NCBI GenBank assembly: GCA_963741495.1 | Contig: CAVUID010000023.1 | Coordinates: 1-64,000, forward strand | Direction: 5' to 3' | Source: Sulfurimicrobium sp963741495 | Lineage (GTDB): Bacteria > Pseudomonadota > Gammaproteobacteria > Burkholderiales > Sulfuricellaceae | Length of the DNA: 64,000 nucleotides | In this document: positions 54,360 through 64,000 of the stretch, one piece after another | Layout of the letters: every line of letters begins with the position of its first letter | Numbering within the stretch: the stretch's first letter is position 1 | Translations under genes and position numbers: made by a program | The notes under the pieces: generated by a model | Database searches by the model: none | Seen by the model: the letters and a program-made list of their open reading frames with translations, nothing else | Told to the model about the DNA's origin: nothing

Positions 54360-55308
54360 TTACCGAAACAGGTTTTTGATCAGCCAGCAGTAGTGGATTT
54401 TCTTGTTGCGGAAGTCTTCGGGCACGGTCTGGACAGAAATATCCTGGACGCGACAGGGGCGAGTGCAGAAGCATCAAGTTTGAAGCTGCGCAGATTGGTG
54501 GAAAAAAACAATTCGCCATCCGGCGTCAGTAACTTCAGGCATGACTTGATCAGACGGGATGGTCGCGCTGCACGTCGAGCACACCCTGCATTTTTTTGGA
54601 ATTGGAAAAACTGGGCGGATCCATCACGATCAGGTCGAATTTTTCACCTGCGGCAAGCGCCTGTTCGAGGAAAGTGAACACGTCGGCACGCACCAGCCTG
54701 TGACGCTTCAGATCCATGCCATTAAGTTCGAAATTGCGCAGTGACCAGTCCTGATATGTGTTGCTCATATCCACCGTCACCGAGCTGGCAGCACCGCCAG
54801 CCGCGGCATAGACGGTAAAGCTTCCGGTATAGGCAAACAGATTGAGAAAGCGCTTGCCCGCCGCGCGCTCCTGCACCATGCGACGTGTGATGCGGTGATC
54901 AAGAAACAGTCCGGTATCGAGGTACGCTGCCAGGTTGACGACAAAGCGGTGCCCGCCCTCTTCCGCCACAATATCCTCGCCTGCCGTACCGCTTTTCTCA
55001 TACTGGCTTTCGCCACGCTGGCGTGCGCGCAGCTTGTAGGTAATGTGCTGCAATGGCAATTCGAGCGCTTCTGCGGCGTTTTTGCGAACCGTTTCCACCC
55101 ACGCAGCATGTTCATCATCTGGCATCTGCCAGCCGGTATCGAATTCCTGCAGATGTGCCTGGTCGTGGTAAATATCGACCGCCAGCGGAAATTCCGGCAC
55201 ATCGCGGTCATAAACCCGGTAGCAGGAAATACCTTGGCGACGCGCCCATTTGCCCCAGTGGCGGGCATTCTTGCGCAGGCGGTTAAGAAAAGCGGAAAAA
55301 TCGGACAT
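54360..55308 (-). CDS. RlmK-like 23S rRNA methyltransferase (RlmL C-terminal type), two frameshifts
   Basis: A SAM-dependent methyltransferase, restored length about 316 aa. LDTGLFLDHRITRRMV, NLFAYTGSFTVYAAAGG (SAM loop) and IVMDPPSFSNSKKM (catalytic DPPSF) are the RlmI/RlmK signatures. The C-terminus (RLIKSCLKLLTPDGELFFS, then QTVPEDFRNKKIHYCWLI) continues in two other frames after breaks near 54555 and 54430. It is closest to the RlmK half of E. coli RlmL, which makes m7G2069; the THUMP/RlmL half is absent. The chosen start is MSDFSAFLNRL. Confidence 0.83.
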
Positions 55309-55331
55309 GAAGGCGGTGAAAGGGGAAGGGA

Positions 55332-55377
55332 TGACAGGATGAGGCCCGGAATGCTGGGCCATCCTGTTCATCCTGTC
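55332..55377. repeat. Inverted repeat between the methyltransferase and copper-chaperone genes
   Basis: TGACAGGATGAGGCCC (55332-55347) pairs imperfectly with GGGCCATCCTGTTCATCCTGTCA up to 55377. The GACAGGAT/ATCCTGTC core is shared with the repeat at 4416-4475. Confidence 0.6.
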
Positions 55378-55393
55378 AAACGGGATTTACGGA

Positions 55394-55894
55394 TCAGTGT
55401 TTCATGCCCTTGTGATCATGGTCCATGGGCATTGCCATCGGCGCTACTGCCTGGGGCTTGCGCACCTGGGCATCGAATTTCTTGCTGCTGCCATCCTCGA
55501 AGGTGACGCTCATGGCCACGTTTTCGCCTTCCTTCAAGGGCTGCTTGAGGTCGATCAGCATGATATGCAGACCACCGGGCTTAAGCGCAGTTTCACCCTT
55601 GGCCTTGATTTCGATGTCCTTGACCTGGCGCATCTTCATCATGCCGCCTTCCATGGTGTGGGTGTGCAACTCAGTGACTTTGGACGCAGCATTGTCGGCC
55701 TTGACGACCTTGTGATCCTTGTCGTCATTGTTTTTCAGCACGAGAAACGCGCCGGTGACCATCTGCCCCGGTGGCGCAAGGCGCACATAGGGATCGCCGA
55801 CCGTGACGTTGTCAGCGGCGGTGCCGGCAGCAAACGATGGAGCAGCAACGGCAAATGCCGCTGCGACTGCGAGTGTCAATAGTGTCAATTTCAT
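55394..55894 (-). CDS. PCu(A)C-type periplasmic copper chaperone
   Basis: A 166-aa exported protein: signal peptide MKLTLLTLAVAAAFAVAA, then a beta-barrel domain with the PCuAC copper site. The ligands follow the H-x-nM-x-n-H-x-M pattern: TELHTHTMEGGMMKM and, about 20 residues later, PGGLHIMLIDL. The C-terminus is rich in Met and His (PMAMPMDHDHKGMKH), which may add copper-binding capacity. Such proteins deliver Cu+ to the CuA or CuB site of cytochrome oxidase. AAGGAG precedes ATG 55894. No Sco gene is adjacent. Confidence 0.92.
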   Translation of the reverse strand: MKLTLLTLAVAAAFAVAAPSFAAGTAADNVTVGDPYVRLAPPGQMVTGAFLVLKNNDDKDHKVVKADNAASKVTELHTHTMEGGMMKMRQVKDIEIKAKGETALKPGGLHIMLIDLKQPLKEGENVAMSVTFEDGSSKKFDAQVRKPQAVAPMAMPMDHDHKGMKH

Positions 55895-55998
55895 GAATAA
55901 CTCCTTACTTGAGTGGAAAGAGAAATATACACCTAGATGGTAAAGCGCCAGGGCTCCACGAGAATGCGGCAAAATGCCGCGCCACGAACAGAACCCGC

Positions 55999-57673
55999 TT
56001 AACCAGCCGTATTTGCCCAGGTATCCTTGAGCGCAACAGTGCGATTAAAAACCAGCTTTTCACCAGCCCGATGCTCGCGACGATCGGTGCAAAAATAGCC
56101 CAGACGCTCGAACTGGTAACGCGTTTCCGGCGTCAGCATCGCGTACGCAGGGTTCGACCCAGCCCTGCACCACGGAAAGAGAGTCGGGGTTGAGAAATTC
56201 GTGAAAATCGCGCTCCTTGTCCCCATCCGGCCGCGCCACCGTAAACAGGCGATCATAGAGGCGGATTTCCGCAGCCAGCGCATGCTCTGCTGAGACCCAG
56301 TGAATCACGCCCTTGACCTTGCGCCCCTGCGGGTTCTTGCCCAGGGTCTCGGCATCCAGCGAACAGCGCAGTTCGACCACATTGCCGGCGGCATCCTTGA
56401 TCACTTCATCGCACTTGATGACATAGCTGTAGCGTAGCCGCACCTCGCCGCCGGGTACCAGCCGCTGCCAGCCGGGCGGCGGCGTTTCGCTGAAATCGTC
56501 GGCCTCGATCCAGATTTCCCGCGCAATCGGCACTTCGCGGCTGCCGAACTCGGGGTGATTGGGATGGAAGCCCGCCTCGCGCGACTGGGTTTCGCCCGCC
56601 ACGAAATTGGTCAGCACCACCTTGAGCGGCTTCACCACTGCCATCACGCGCGGCACGCTGGTTTCCATGTCCTCGCGGATGCAGCCTTCCAGCACCGCCA
56701 TGTCGATCACGTTGTCGCTCTTGGAAATACCGATGCGGCGCGCAAATTCGCGAATTCCCGCCGGAGTGTAACCGCGCCGCCGCATGCCGGCGATGGTCGG
56801 CATGCGCGGATCGTCCCAGCCGGACACGCGCTTCTCGGTCACCAGCTGGTTGAGCTTGCGCTTGCTGGTAATGGTGTACTGCAGTTCAAGGCGGGAAAAT
56901 TCGTACTGACGCGGATGGCAGGGGATGGTGATATTGTCCAGCACCCAGTCGTAGAGCGGGCGATGATCCTCGAATTCCAGCGTGCACAGCGAATGGGTGA
57001 TGCCTTCCAGCGCATCGGAAATGCAGTGGGTGTAGTCGTACATCGGATAGATGCACCACTGGTCGCCGGTGCGGATATGGTGGGCGCGGCGAATGCGGTA
57101 GATGGCCGGGTCGCGCAGGTTGATATTGGGCGAGGCCATGTCGATTCTGGCGCGCAGCACCTTGCTGCCGTCGGGAAATTCGCCACCCTTCATGCGGGCG
57201 AACAGGTCGAGGTTTTCCGCCACGGAACGTTCGCGGTAGGGGCTGTTTTTACCAGGCGCGGTCAGCGTGCCGCGATACTCGCGCATTTCGTCCGGCGTCA
57301 GGTCGCACACGTAGGCCTTGCCGGCCTTGATCAGTTCCACTGCATAAGCATACAGCGCGTCGAAATAGTCCGACGCCCAGCGCACTTCGCCGTCCCACTG
57401 GAAACCCAGCCAGCGCACATCATCCTGAATGGAGCGGGCATATTCCTCGCTTTCCTTCTCCGGATTGGTGTCATCGAAACGCAGATTGCACTTGCCCTTG
57501 AAATCCAGCGCCAGACCGAAATTCAGGCAGATCGACTTGGCGTGGCCGACATGCAGGTAGCCATTCGGCTCCGGCGGAAAACGGGTAACGATGGATGCGT
57601 GTTTGCCGCTTTTCAGATCGTCTTCGATGATGTTGCGGATAAAGTGGGGAACGGGTTCGCGCTCGCTGCTCAT
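55999..57673 (-). CDS. glnS: Glutaminyl-tRNA synthetase, frameshifted near 56150
   Basis: A class I synthetase, restored ~557 aa. The signatures are PPEPNGYLHVGHAKS (HIGH-type) and, near residue 265, a KMSKS-type VTEKRVSGWDDPRMPT region. ATG 57673 gives the usual start MSSEREPVPHFIRNII. The last ~50 codons (YAMLTPETRYQFERLGYFC...) lie in another frame, ending at 55999. The shift is inside a conserved C-terminal anticodon-binding barrel, so an indel error is probable. The presence of GlnRS fits a beta- or gammaproteobacterium. Confidence 0.94.
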
Positions 57674-57835
57674 GACTGGGGCTTCAATAAAATGGATGAA
57701 CGAGCCGATTTTACCCGAAAAACAGCGTCGAACGGGCACCGTTCTGTTTGCGGCATCGTGCATCTGCTCTTGACAGCCACTCCCGGCAATGCGCAAATTG
57801 TCGGCTATTCCAGTCAAATATTGGCACCTCTCCCC

Positions 57836-58846
57836 ATGAAGCACGTCTTTCTGCCATTTCTCGCCGCCCTTCTTCTGGTCGCCTGCGACAAGGCCACGCC
57901 ACCCCCGCCGTTGCCGCCCGTGGTCAAAACGCTGATTATCGGCCAGAGTAGTGAAAACGCTGGGCGTACTTATAGCGGCGAGGTCCGCGCCCGCCATGAA
58001 ACACTTCTGGCCTTCCGCCTTGACGGCAAGCTGCTGGAGCGCAGCGTGGATGCGGGGGCTGCCGTCAAGGCGGGCCAGGTGCTGGCGCGCCTTGACCCCG
58101 CCGACCTGCGCCTCGCCGCCGGACAGGCTGAAGCCCAGCGCGCCCTGGCACTGGCAGAGGCCAGGCGCTACCGTGATCTCCATGCCCGCAATTTCGTCAG
58201 CGCCGCCGCCCTGGAGGCAAAGGAAACGGCGCTGGCATCCGCTGAAGCCCAGGCCGGCATGGCTCGCAACCAGGCCGCCTATGCAAACCTCAGTACGGAT
58301 CATGCCGGCATCGTCGCCGCCGTGCTGGCGGAACCCGGCCAGGTGCTGAGTGCCGGACAGCCGGTGCTGCGCATCGCCCGGGACGGGGAAAGGGAAGTCG
58401 CCATATCCCTGCCGGAAACAGCCGTAACCGGAATGAAGCCGGGCATGGAAGCGGAAATCAGTGCCTGGAGCGGCAATAAAACCTACCGAGGCAGATTACG
58501 GGAGCTTTCCCCTGCGGCTGATCCGGCAACCCGCACCTATGCAGCCCGGGTATCCGTTCCGGATGCCGATACCCATCTTGTTCTCGGCATGACGGCCAGC
58601 GTCCGCTTCGCCGGCGAACCCGCACCCGCACCCGTGGTGCCTCTGGCCGCGCTGTTCCAGCAAGGCGACAAGTTCGCCGTCTGGATTGCCGGCAGCGACT
58701 CGACAGTCAGCCTCAGGCCCGTGACGGTGGCAGGCTACACCGATGCGGGTGCCGTGATTTCAGCTGGCGTCCAGCCGGGTGAACGCATCGTTGCCGCGGG
58801 TGTGCACAAGCTGAATGCCGGCCAGAAAGTGCGGATTGCCCGATGA
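57836..58846 (+). CDS. RND efflux periplasmic adaptor lipoprotein
   Basis: A 336-aa membrane-fusion protein. A lipoprotein signal (MKHVFLPFLAALLLVACDK, lipobox LVAC) anchors it to the inner membrane. A barrel-sandwich half (VRARHETLLAFRLDGKL, then VDAGAAVKAGQVLARLDPADL), an alpha-helical hairpin (residues ~95-150) and a beta-barrel follow in the expected order. It overlaps the pump gene by 4 bases. No outer-membrane channel gene is present, so a TolC-like partner must come from elsewhere. Substrate is unknown. Confidence 0.93.
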   Translation: MKHVFLPFLAALLLVACDKATPPPPLPPVVKTLIIGQSSENAGRTYSGEVRARHETLLAFRLDGKLLERSVDAGAAVKAGQVLARLDPADLRLAAGQAEAQRALALAEARRYRDLHARNFVSAAALEAKETALASAEAQAGMARNQAAYANLSTDHAGIVAAVLAEPGQVLSAGQPVLRIARDGEREVAISLPETAVTGMKPGMEAEISAWSGNKTYRGRLRELSPAADPATRTYAARVSVPDADTHLVLGMTASVRFAGEPAPAPVVPLAALFQQGDKFAVWIAGSDSTVSLRPVTVAGYTDAGAVISAGVQPGERIVAAGVHKLNAGQKVRIAR

Positions 58847-61800
58847 AAACCCCCAATCTGTCAGCCTGGTCGCTGACACACCCTTCCATGGTGCTTTACC
58901 TGATTATTGTGCTCATGGGCGCGGGGGTCCTTTCCTATCTCAAGCTGGGCCGCGCCGAGGATCCGGATTTCACCTTCAAGGTGATGGTGGTGCGCACCCT
59001 CTGGCCGGGTGCCGATGCACGCACGGTGGAACTGGAACTGACCGAGCGCATCGAGAAGAAGCTGTCCGAGACGCCCTGGGTGGACGTGCTGCGCTCCGCC
59101 TCCAAGCCCGGCGAATCGCTGGTATTCGTGATCCTCAAGGATTACACCCCCAAACCCGAAGTGCCCGAGGCCTGGCGCCAGGTTCGAAAAAAGCTGGACG
59201 ATATCCGCCACACGCTGCCCGCCGGCGTGCAGGGACCGTTTCCCAACGACGAGTTCGGCGATGTGCAGGTCAGCATCTTCGCGCTAACGGGCGATGGCTT
59301 TGACCTGGCTGCTCTGCGCCTGGAGGCGGACCGTGTGGCGCGGGAACTGAAGCGCGTGCCCGATGTAAAAAAGCTGGAACTGATCGGGGTCCAGCAGGAA
59401 AAAATCTACATCGAGGTCACCCCGACGCGCCTCGCCGCCCTGGGGCTGGCGCCGAACCAGGTTTTCGATGCGCTCCAGCGCCAGAATGCAGTGGCCGCTG
59501 CCGGCTTTGTCGAGACCGACACGGACCGGCTGCGCCTGCATGTCACCGGCCCCTTCGACACGCTGGAGAGCATTCGCGAAGCCGACCTCGCCGTGGCCGG
59601 AAAACATTTCCGTCTTGGCGACATCGCCGAGGTGAAGCGCGGTTTCGCCGATCCGGCCAGCCCGGGCATGCGGGTCGACGGCAAGGAGGCGATCGGCATC
59701 GGTGTGATCATGGACAAGGGTGGCGATGTCATTCACCTGGGCGAGAATCTCGAGACGGCCATGCGCCGGCTGGAAGCTGACCTGCCGGCAGGCATCACAG
59801 TGCATACCGTGGCCAACCAGCCCGAGGTCGTGCAGATGTCGATCCGGCTGTTCGTCCAGTCCCTGGCCGAGGCCATCGCCATCGTCCTGGCCGTGAGCTT
59901 CCTCTCCCTGGGCTGGCGCACCGGCACGGTGGTGGCCCTGTCCATCCCGCTGGTGCTGGCGCTGACCTTTTTCCTCATGAAGATCTTCGGCATCGACCTG
60001 CAACGCATCTCGCTCGGCGCCCTGGTCATATCCCTGGGCCTGCTGGTGGACGATGCCATCATCGCCGCCGAAATGATGGTGGTGAAAATGGAACAGGGCT
60101 GGGACAAGTTCAAGTCCGCCACCTTCGCCTACACCTCCACCGCCTTCCCCATGCTCACCGGCACGCTGATCACGGTGGCCGGCTTCACGCCCGTGGGCTT
60201 CGCCCGGTCGGCGGCGGGCGAATACACCTTCTCGATTTTTGCCGTGGTTTCCATCGCCCTGCTGGTCGTCCTGGATCGTGGCCGTGGTGTTCACCCCCTA
60301 TCTGGGCTACAAGCTGCTCAACGCGGAAAAACTGGCCGAAATCGGCCGCAAGCACGGCGGCGACATCTACGACTCCCCCTTCTACCAGCGTTTCCGCAGC
60401 CTGGTGGTATGGTGCCTGCGCCATCGCAAGACCGTGATCGCAGCCACCCTGGCCATCTTCCTGATATCCGTCGTGGTTTTCGGCACGGTGGTGAAGAAGC
60501 AGTTTTTCCCCTCCTCTTCCCGCTCCGAGCTGCTGATCGAACTGTGGCTGCCCCAGGGCGCGTCCCTCAAAGCCACCGAAGCCGAAGTGCGGCGCCTGGA
60601 AACGCTCCTTGCGGGCGATCCGGCCGTCACCGCACAGTCTGCCTATGTGGGCAACGGCGCGCCGCGCTTCTACCTGCCGCTGGACCAGCAACTGTTCAAC
60701 GACAACTTCGCCCAGTTCGTGGTGGTGACCAGGGACGTGAAGGCGCGCGAAGACCTGAAAACACGTCTGGAAGAACAATTCTCCGCCAGCGACGGCGCCT
60801 GGTCCGGCTTGCGGGCGCGCGTCCTGCGGCTGGAAAACGGCCCGCCGGTAGGCTTTCCGGTGCAGTTCCGGGTCATGGGCGAAGATCTGGAGCAGCTTCG
60901 GGCCATTGCCGGGCAGGTGGCGGAGGTCATGCGCACCGACCCCGATCTCCAGGATGTCCATCTCGACTGGAACGAGAAGGTGAAGAGCGTGCGCGTCGCC
61001 ATCGATCAGGACCGGGCGCGCCTGCTCGGCATTTCCAGCCAGGATGTGGCGCTGACCCTGCAGGCCTGGCTCAAGGGTGCCGCCATCACCCAGTTCCGCG
61101 AAGGCGACCAGCTGATCGACGTGGTCTGGCGCGGCAGCGGCGTCAACCGCGACTCCCTCGACGGCCTGCCCGATCTCGACATCGCCACGGCTGGCGGCCG
61201 CCATGTGCCGCTGGCCCAGGTTGCCCGGCTGGAACCGGTGCTGGAAGAAGGCATCATCTGGCGGCGCGACCGGCTGCCGGCCATTACCGTGCGCGCCGAC
61301 CTTGCGGGCCAGACGACGGCCCCGGCAGTATCGGTTCGCCTCGACCCCCGGCTTGACCCGATCCGCGCCCAGTTGCCGCCAGGCTTCCGTATCGAGATGG
61401 GCGGCACCATCGAGGAATCGGCCAAGGGCGAGAAATCCATCCAGGCCGTGATGCCGCTCATGATAGTCGGCGTCATCACCCTGCTGATGATCCAGCTCCA
61501 GAGCATGCGCCGTACCATCATGGTGCTGCTGACCGCGCCCCTGGGCCTGATCGGCGTCACCCTGTCGCTGCTGGCATTCCAGGTGCCGTTCGGCTTCGTC
61601 GCCCAGCTCGGCGTCATCGCCCTGATGGGCATGATCCTGCGCAACTCGGTGATCCTGGTGGACCAGATCGATCAGGATGAAAAGGCCGGCAAGAGTACCT
61701 GGGAAGCCATCGTCGGCTCCACGGTGCGCCGCTTCCGCCCCATTACCCTGACAGCAGCGGCAGCCGTGCTGGCGATGATCCCGCTGACGCGCCAGATTTT

Positions 61801-61912
61801 CTGGGGCCCGATGGCGGTGGCGATCATGGGCGGACTGATCATCGCCACCGCGCTCACCTGCCTGTTCCTGCCGGCGCTCTATGCTGCCTGGTACCGGGTC
61901 AAGGAGGAGTGA
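58843..61912 (+). CDS. RND-family efflux pump, inner-membrane subunit, frameshifted near 60270
   Basis: A restored ~1022-aa proton-driven transporter of the AcrB/HAE1 superfamily, with twelve helices and two large periplasmic loops. The first half contains the TM4 motif GLLVDDAIIAAEMM, whose Asp pair serves proton transfer. The frame changes near 60270 within TM6 (SIFAVVSIALLV to WIVAVVFTPYLGY), and the second half then runs to LYAAWYRVKEE. The start GADARTVELELTERIE region is typical of the AcrB-like group often called hydrophobe/amphiphile or unclassified HAE. It forms a two-gene operon with the adaptor. Confidence 0.92.
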
Positions 61913-62000
61913 CAAACAGAATTGAAGGGCATCCTTTGAATGGCTTTAAACATCCGTTTTTGCTAGAATCACGTGTCATTCGTCCAATAGAGATTCAGCA

Positions 62001-63098
62001 ATGAGCCATTCCCGTATGGTCCCGGTTTTCTCCGCTCTTATCGCAGTGCTACTGCTTTCCATCACCCCTGCCCGTGCCGATGAGGCCTATGAAATCAGCC
62101 GCATCCTGAAACAGGGGCAACAGGAAAAAGCACTGGAGCGCGCCAACAGCTTTCTTGCAACACACCCCAAGGATGCAAAAGTTCGCTTTATCAAGGGCCT
62201 GATCCTGACCGAGCAGAACAAAACCGGCGATGCAATCAAGACGTTCACCAGCATCACCGAAGATCATCCGGAGTTGCCGGAACCCTACAACAACCTGGCC
62301 GTGCTGTACGCCTCCCAGGGACAATACGAGAAAGCCAAGACCGCGCTGGAAATGGCGATCAACACCCACCCCAGTTACGCCACCGCGCATGAAAACCTCG
62401 GCGATATCTACGCCAAAATGGCGAGCCAGGCTTACGACAAGGCGCTGCAACTGGATAAAAGCAATGCCAATGCTCAATCCAAACTGGCACTGATCAAGGA
62501 TATTTTCTCCAAACAAGGTAGCCTGCCACCGGCCAAGCCGAGCGTGGCGGCAAACACCGCACCTGTCGCCGTTGCAGCCGCAAAACCCGTTCCGGCACCT
62601 GCCGTAGCCGCTGTTGCCGCGCCGGTAAAAGCCCCCCCTCAAACCGCACCGGCCAAACCCATCCCTGTGGCAACCGCGCCAGCACCGGTTGTCAAACCCG
62701 TCGCAGAAACGGCTAAAGCGCCCGCTGAAAAATCCGCCCCCGAAAGCCAGAGCACCGATGATGCAGCAGTGCTGGCTACCGTTGAAGCCTGGGCCAAAGC
62801 CTGGTCTGAAAAAGACGTAGCGGGCTATCTTAAGTTCTATGCGCCGGATCTGGTTCTTGCCAAAGGCGAAAGCCGCAAGAGCTGGGAAAACACACGGCGC
62901 GACCGGATCAGCAAACCCAAGTCCATTTCAGTGACGATTGCCGCCCCTGACGTCAAGCTGCTTGACGCCAGCAATGCCAAAGTCACTTTCAAACAGCAGT
63001 ATCGCGCAACCAGCTTCAACAGCGAGGCATGGAAAACACTGGTGATGGTCAAATCCAACGGGAAATGGCTAATTCATGAAGAGCGTATTGGACGTTGA
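62001..63098 (+). CDS. Exported TPR protein with C-terminal NTF2/SnoaL-like domain
   Basis: A 365-aa protein with a signal peptide (MSHSRMVPVFSALIAVLLLS...), three or four tetratricopeptide repeats (residues ~25-165; PYNNLAVLYASQGQYEKA and ATAHENLGDIYAKMA are clear), a low-complexity Pro/Ala/Lys linker (~170-245) and a C-terminal domain (VEAWAKAWSEKDVAGYLKFYAPD) of NTF2/SnoaL-like character. The linker probably spans the periplasm. An extended -10 TGCTAGAAT lies upstream near 61960. It overlaps the next gene by 4 bases and probably works with it in cell-wall metabolism (inference). Confidence 0.85.
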   Translation: MSHSRMVPVFSALIAVLLLSITPARADEAYEISRILKQGQQEKALERANSFLATHPKDAKVRFIKGLILTEQNKTGDAIKTFTSITEDHPELPEPYNNLAVLYASQGQYEKAKTALEMAINTHPSYATAHENLGDIYAKMASQAYDKALQLDKSNANAQSKLALIKDIFSKQGSLPPAKPSVAANTAPVAVAAAKPVPAPAVAAVAAPVKAPPQTAPAKPIPVATAPAPVVKPVAETAKAPAEKSAPESQSTDDAAVLATVEAWAKAWSEKDVAGYLKFYAPDLVLAKGESRKSWENTRRDRISKPKSISVTIAAPDVKLLDASNAKVTFKQQYRATSFNSEAWKTLVMVKSNGKWLIHEERIGR

Positions 63099-64000
63099 TT
63101 AAAGGCAAACCAAGTCACTTCACGCGCATCTTTCTTCTGCTGATGCTGGGGCTGACCACCGCACCCGCAGGCGGAATGGGTGATCTGTTGCCGCCCATGC
63201 AGTATGCACGCAGCCATGGCAATGACCCTGAAGCGCTGCTGGTCAATATTCTCCTCAAGATCCGGCATAATCAGCTCGATATCGCGCTGCGCGATGTTGA
63301 CGCGCTGCTCGACAGCAAGCCCAATTTCAAACTTGCCCACCTGATTCGCGGCGATCTGCTCATGGCGCGGGCGAAGCCCCTGACATCATTTGGCGACGCA
63401 AATGGAGCGGCAACGGAACAGGTGGCCGATTTCCGGGATGAAGCGCGCGTGCGCCTGCAACGCCACATTGAGCAGCCGCCATCGGGAAAAATCCCAAAGT
63501 ACCTGTTGAAGATGCAAGCGGAACAACGCCACGCCATCGTGGTGGACACTACCCGGTCGCGTCTCTATCTGTTTGAAAACAATAATGGCGAACCGCGCTA
63601 TATCAGCGATTACTATTTCACCCAGGGCAAGGCCGGTGCCGAAAAGAATCGTGAAGGTGACCAGAAAACCCCGCTCGGTGTTTATTTCGTCACCTCCAGC
63701 CTGCCGCTGGAGAAACTTGGCGATTTCTATGGCGTAGGCGCCTACCCGCTCAACTACCCCAATGAATGGGACAAGCGTCTGGGCAAGAGCGGTCATGGCA
63801 TCTGGTTGCATGGCGTGCCCAAAGACACGTTCAGCCGCGCCCCACGGGCGAGTAATGGCTGCGTGGTGCTCAGCAACCCCGACATGACCGATGTGGGCAA
63901 ATCGCTGCAACCCGGCCTTACGCCGGTCATCATCAGCGACAAGGTGGAATGGGTCACCCCGGAAGAATGGCGCAGCCAGGGCGAACGCTTCAAGGGCGAG
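63095..64000 (+). CDS. L,D-transpeptidase (YkuD domain), 3' end cut by the window
   Basis: The open frame runs 302 codons to the right edge. A TTG start at 63095 overlaps the TPR gene's stop, and a signal peptide follows (FTRIFLLLMLGLTTAPAGG). An N-terminal helical region is followed by the YkuD catalytic domain: RLYLFENNNG, TPLGVYFVTS, HGIWLHGVP and the catalytic RASNGCVVLS with active-site Cys. Such enzymes make 3-3 peptidoglycan cross-links or attach proteins to the wall. The C-terminus lies outside the window, so the rest of its architecture is unseen. Confidence 0.88.
   Translation, partial: MIKGKPSHFTRIFLLLMLGLTTAPAGGMGDLLPPMQYARSHGNDPEALLVNILLKIRHNQLDIALRDVDALLDSKPNFKLAHLIRGDLLMARAKPLTSFGDANGAATEQVADFRDEARVRLQRHIEQPPSGKIPKYLLKMQAEQRHAIVVDTTRSRLYLFENNNGEPRYISDYYFTQGKAGAEKNREGDQKTPLGVYFVTSSLPLEKLGDFYGVGAYPLNYPNEWDKRLGKSGHGIWLHGVPKDTFSRAPRASNGCVVLSNPDMTDVGKSLQPGLTPVIISDKVEWVTPEEWRSQGERFKGE

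Noticed and set aside
56060..57720. A 747-codon minus frame including 210 extra residues before glnS
   Set aside because: The part upstream of MSSEREPVPH has no GlnRS similarity and lies opposite the efflux adaptor gene; glnS starts at 57673.
59284..61915. Long minus-strand frames opposite the RND pump
   Set aside because: Histidine- and glycine-rich mirror translations of a high-GC coding sequence; the plus-strand RND motifs explain the DNA.
1..64000. CRISPR array, prophage, integrase, transposase, tRNA or rRNA genes
   Set aside because: No regular spaced repeats, phage or transposase proteins or tRNA cloverleaf were found by reading; a tRNAscan or CRISPR search could still be run.

Overview
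The window is, from about 2.6 kb to the end, a stretch of a Gram-negative betaproteobacterial chromosome. The gene content (icd, acnB, dut-coaBC, prmC-prfA-hemA, exbBD-lpxK-ycaR-kdsB, glnS) and a Qmo/Hdr-type electron-transfer operon point to a sulfur-oxidising or iron/sulfur-lithotrophic member of the Nitrosomonadales (Sulfuricella, Gallionella or Thiobacillus-like). This placement is inferred from gene content and protein character, not from a search. The first ~2.5 kb is different: two tandem trimethylamine-methyltransferase-like (MttB) genes with almost exclusively G/C third codon positions, two GC-rich hairpins and a truncated signal-peptide ORF. That part is either recently transferred DNA or a chimeric contig join.

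Layout. 1-2.6 kb: MttB pair and compositional junction. 2.7-11.3 kb: cspA, icd, rluE/nudJ, a conserved exported protein, mnmA, a decayed molybdopterin-domain remnant, a DUF4124 protein, a GST and acnB. 11.3-13.1 kb: dut and coaBC. 13.1-17.8 kb: an inserted-looking block (histidine kinase, response regulator, universal stress protein, SulP anion transporter) between coaBC and radC, with a decayed radC N-terminus left on the coaBC side and four 11-bp-spaced direct repeats upstream of sulP. 17.8-26.2 kb: radC, a quinone reductase, rpmB-rpmG, a CNP1-like protein, moxR-DUF58-transglutaminase, a Nudix protein and a phosphomannomutase. 26.2-31.7 kb: qmoA-qmoB-hdrC-hdrB plus a 105-aa protein. 31.9-37.8 kb: phosphodiesterase, soluble pyrophosphatase, proton-pumping pyrophosphatase, PPi-type phosphofructokinase and adenylate kinase. 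38-41 kb: lipid A/KDO genes and exbBD. 41.1-41.6 kb: a tandem TusA-like protein. 41.8-50.1 kb: prmC, prfA, hemA, trhP and dnaE. 50.2-54 kb: ferric-iron ABC transporter fbpABC with a Fur-box-like promoter. 54.2-54.3 kb: a probable Fur-controlled small RNA. 54.4-64 kb: an rRNA methyltransferase, a copper chaperone, glnS, an RND efflux pair, a TPR/NTF2-like protein and an L,D-transpeptidase that runs off the end.

How the genes fit together. The Qmo/Hdr operon would accept electrons from APS reductase (not in this window) during sulfite oxidation, or from another cytoplasmic donor. Adenylate kinase and the pyrophosphate enzymes handle AMP and PPi, which belong to the same chemistry. SulP and the tandem TusA protein also fit sulfur metabolism. 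The fbp genes and the small RNA form an iron-homeostasis locus.

Quality caution. At least fifteen single-base-type frameshifts interrupt otherwise well-conserved genes (acnB, glnS, hppA, fbpABC, the RND pump and others). They cluster at 5-10 kb and 51-60 kb, while about 11-31 kb and 36-51 kb are clean. Most are probably sequence errors rather than real pseudogenes. Coordinates of frameshifted genes are given for the whole restored gene. No tRNA, rRNA, CRISPR array or transposase was found.
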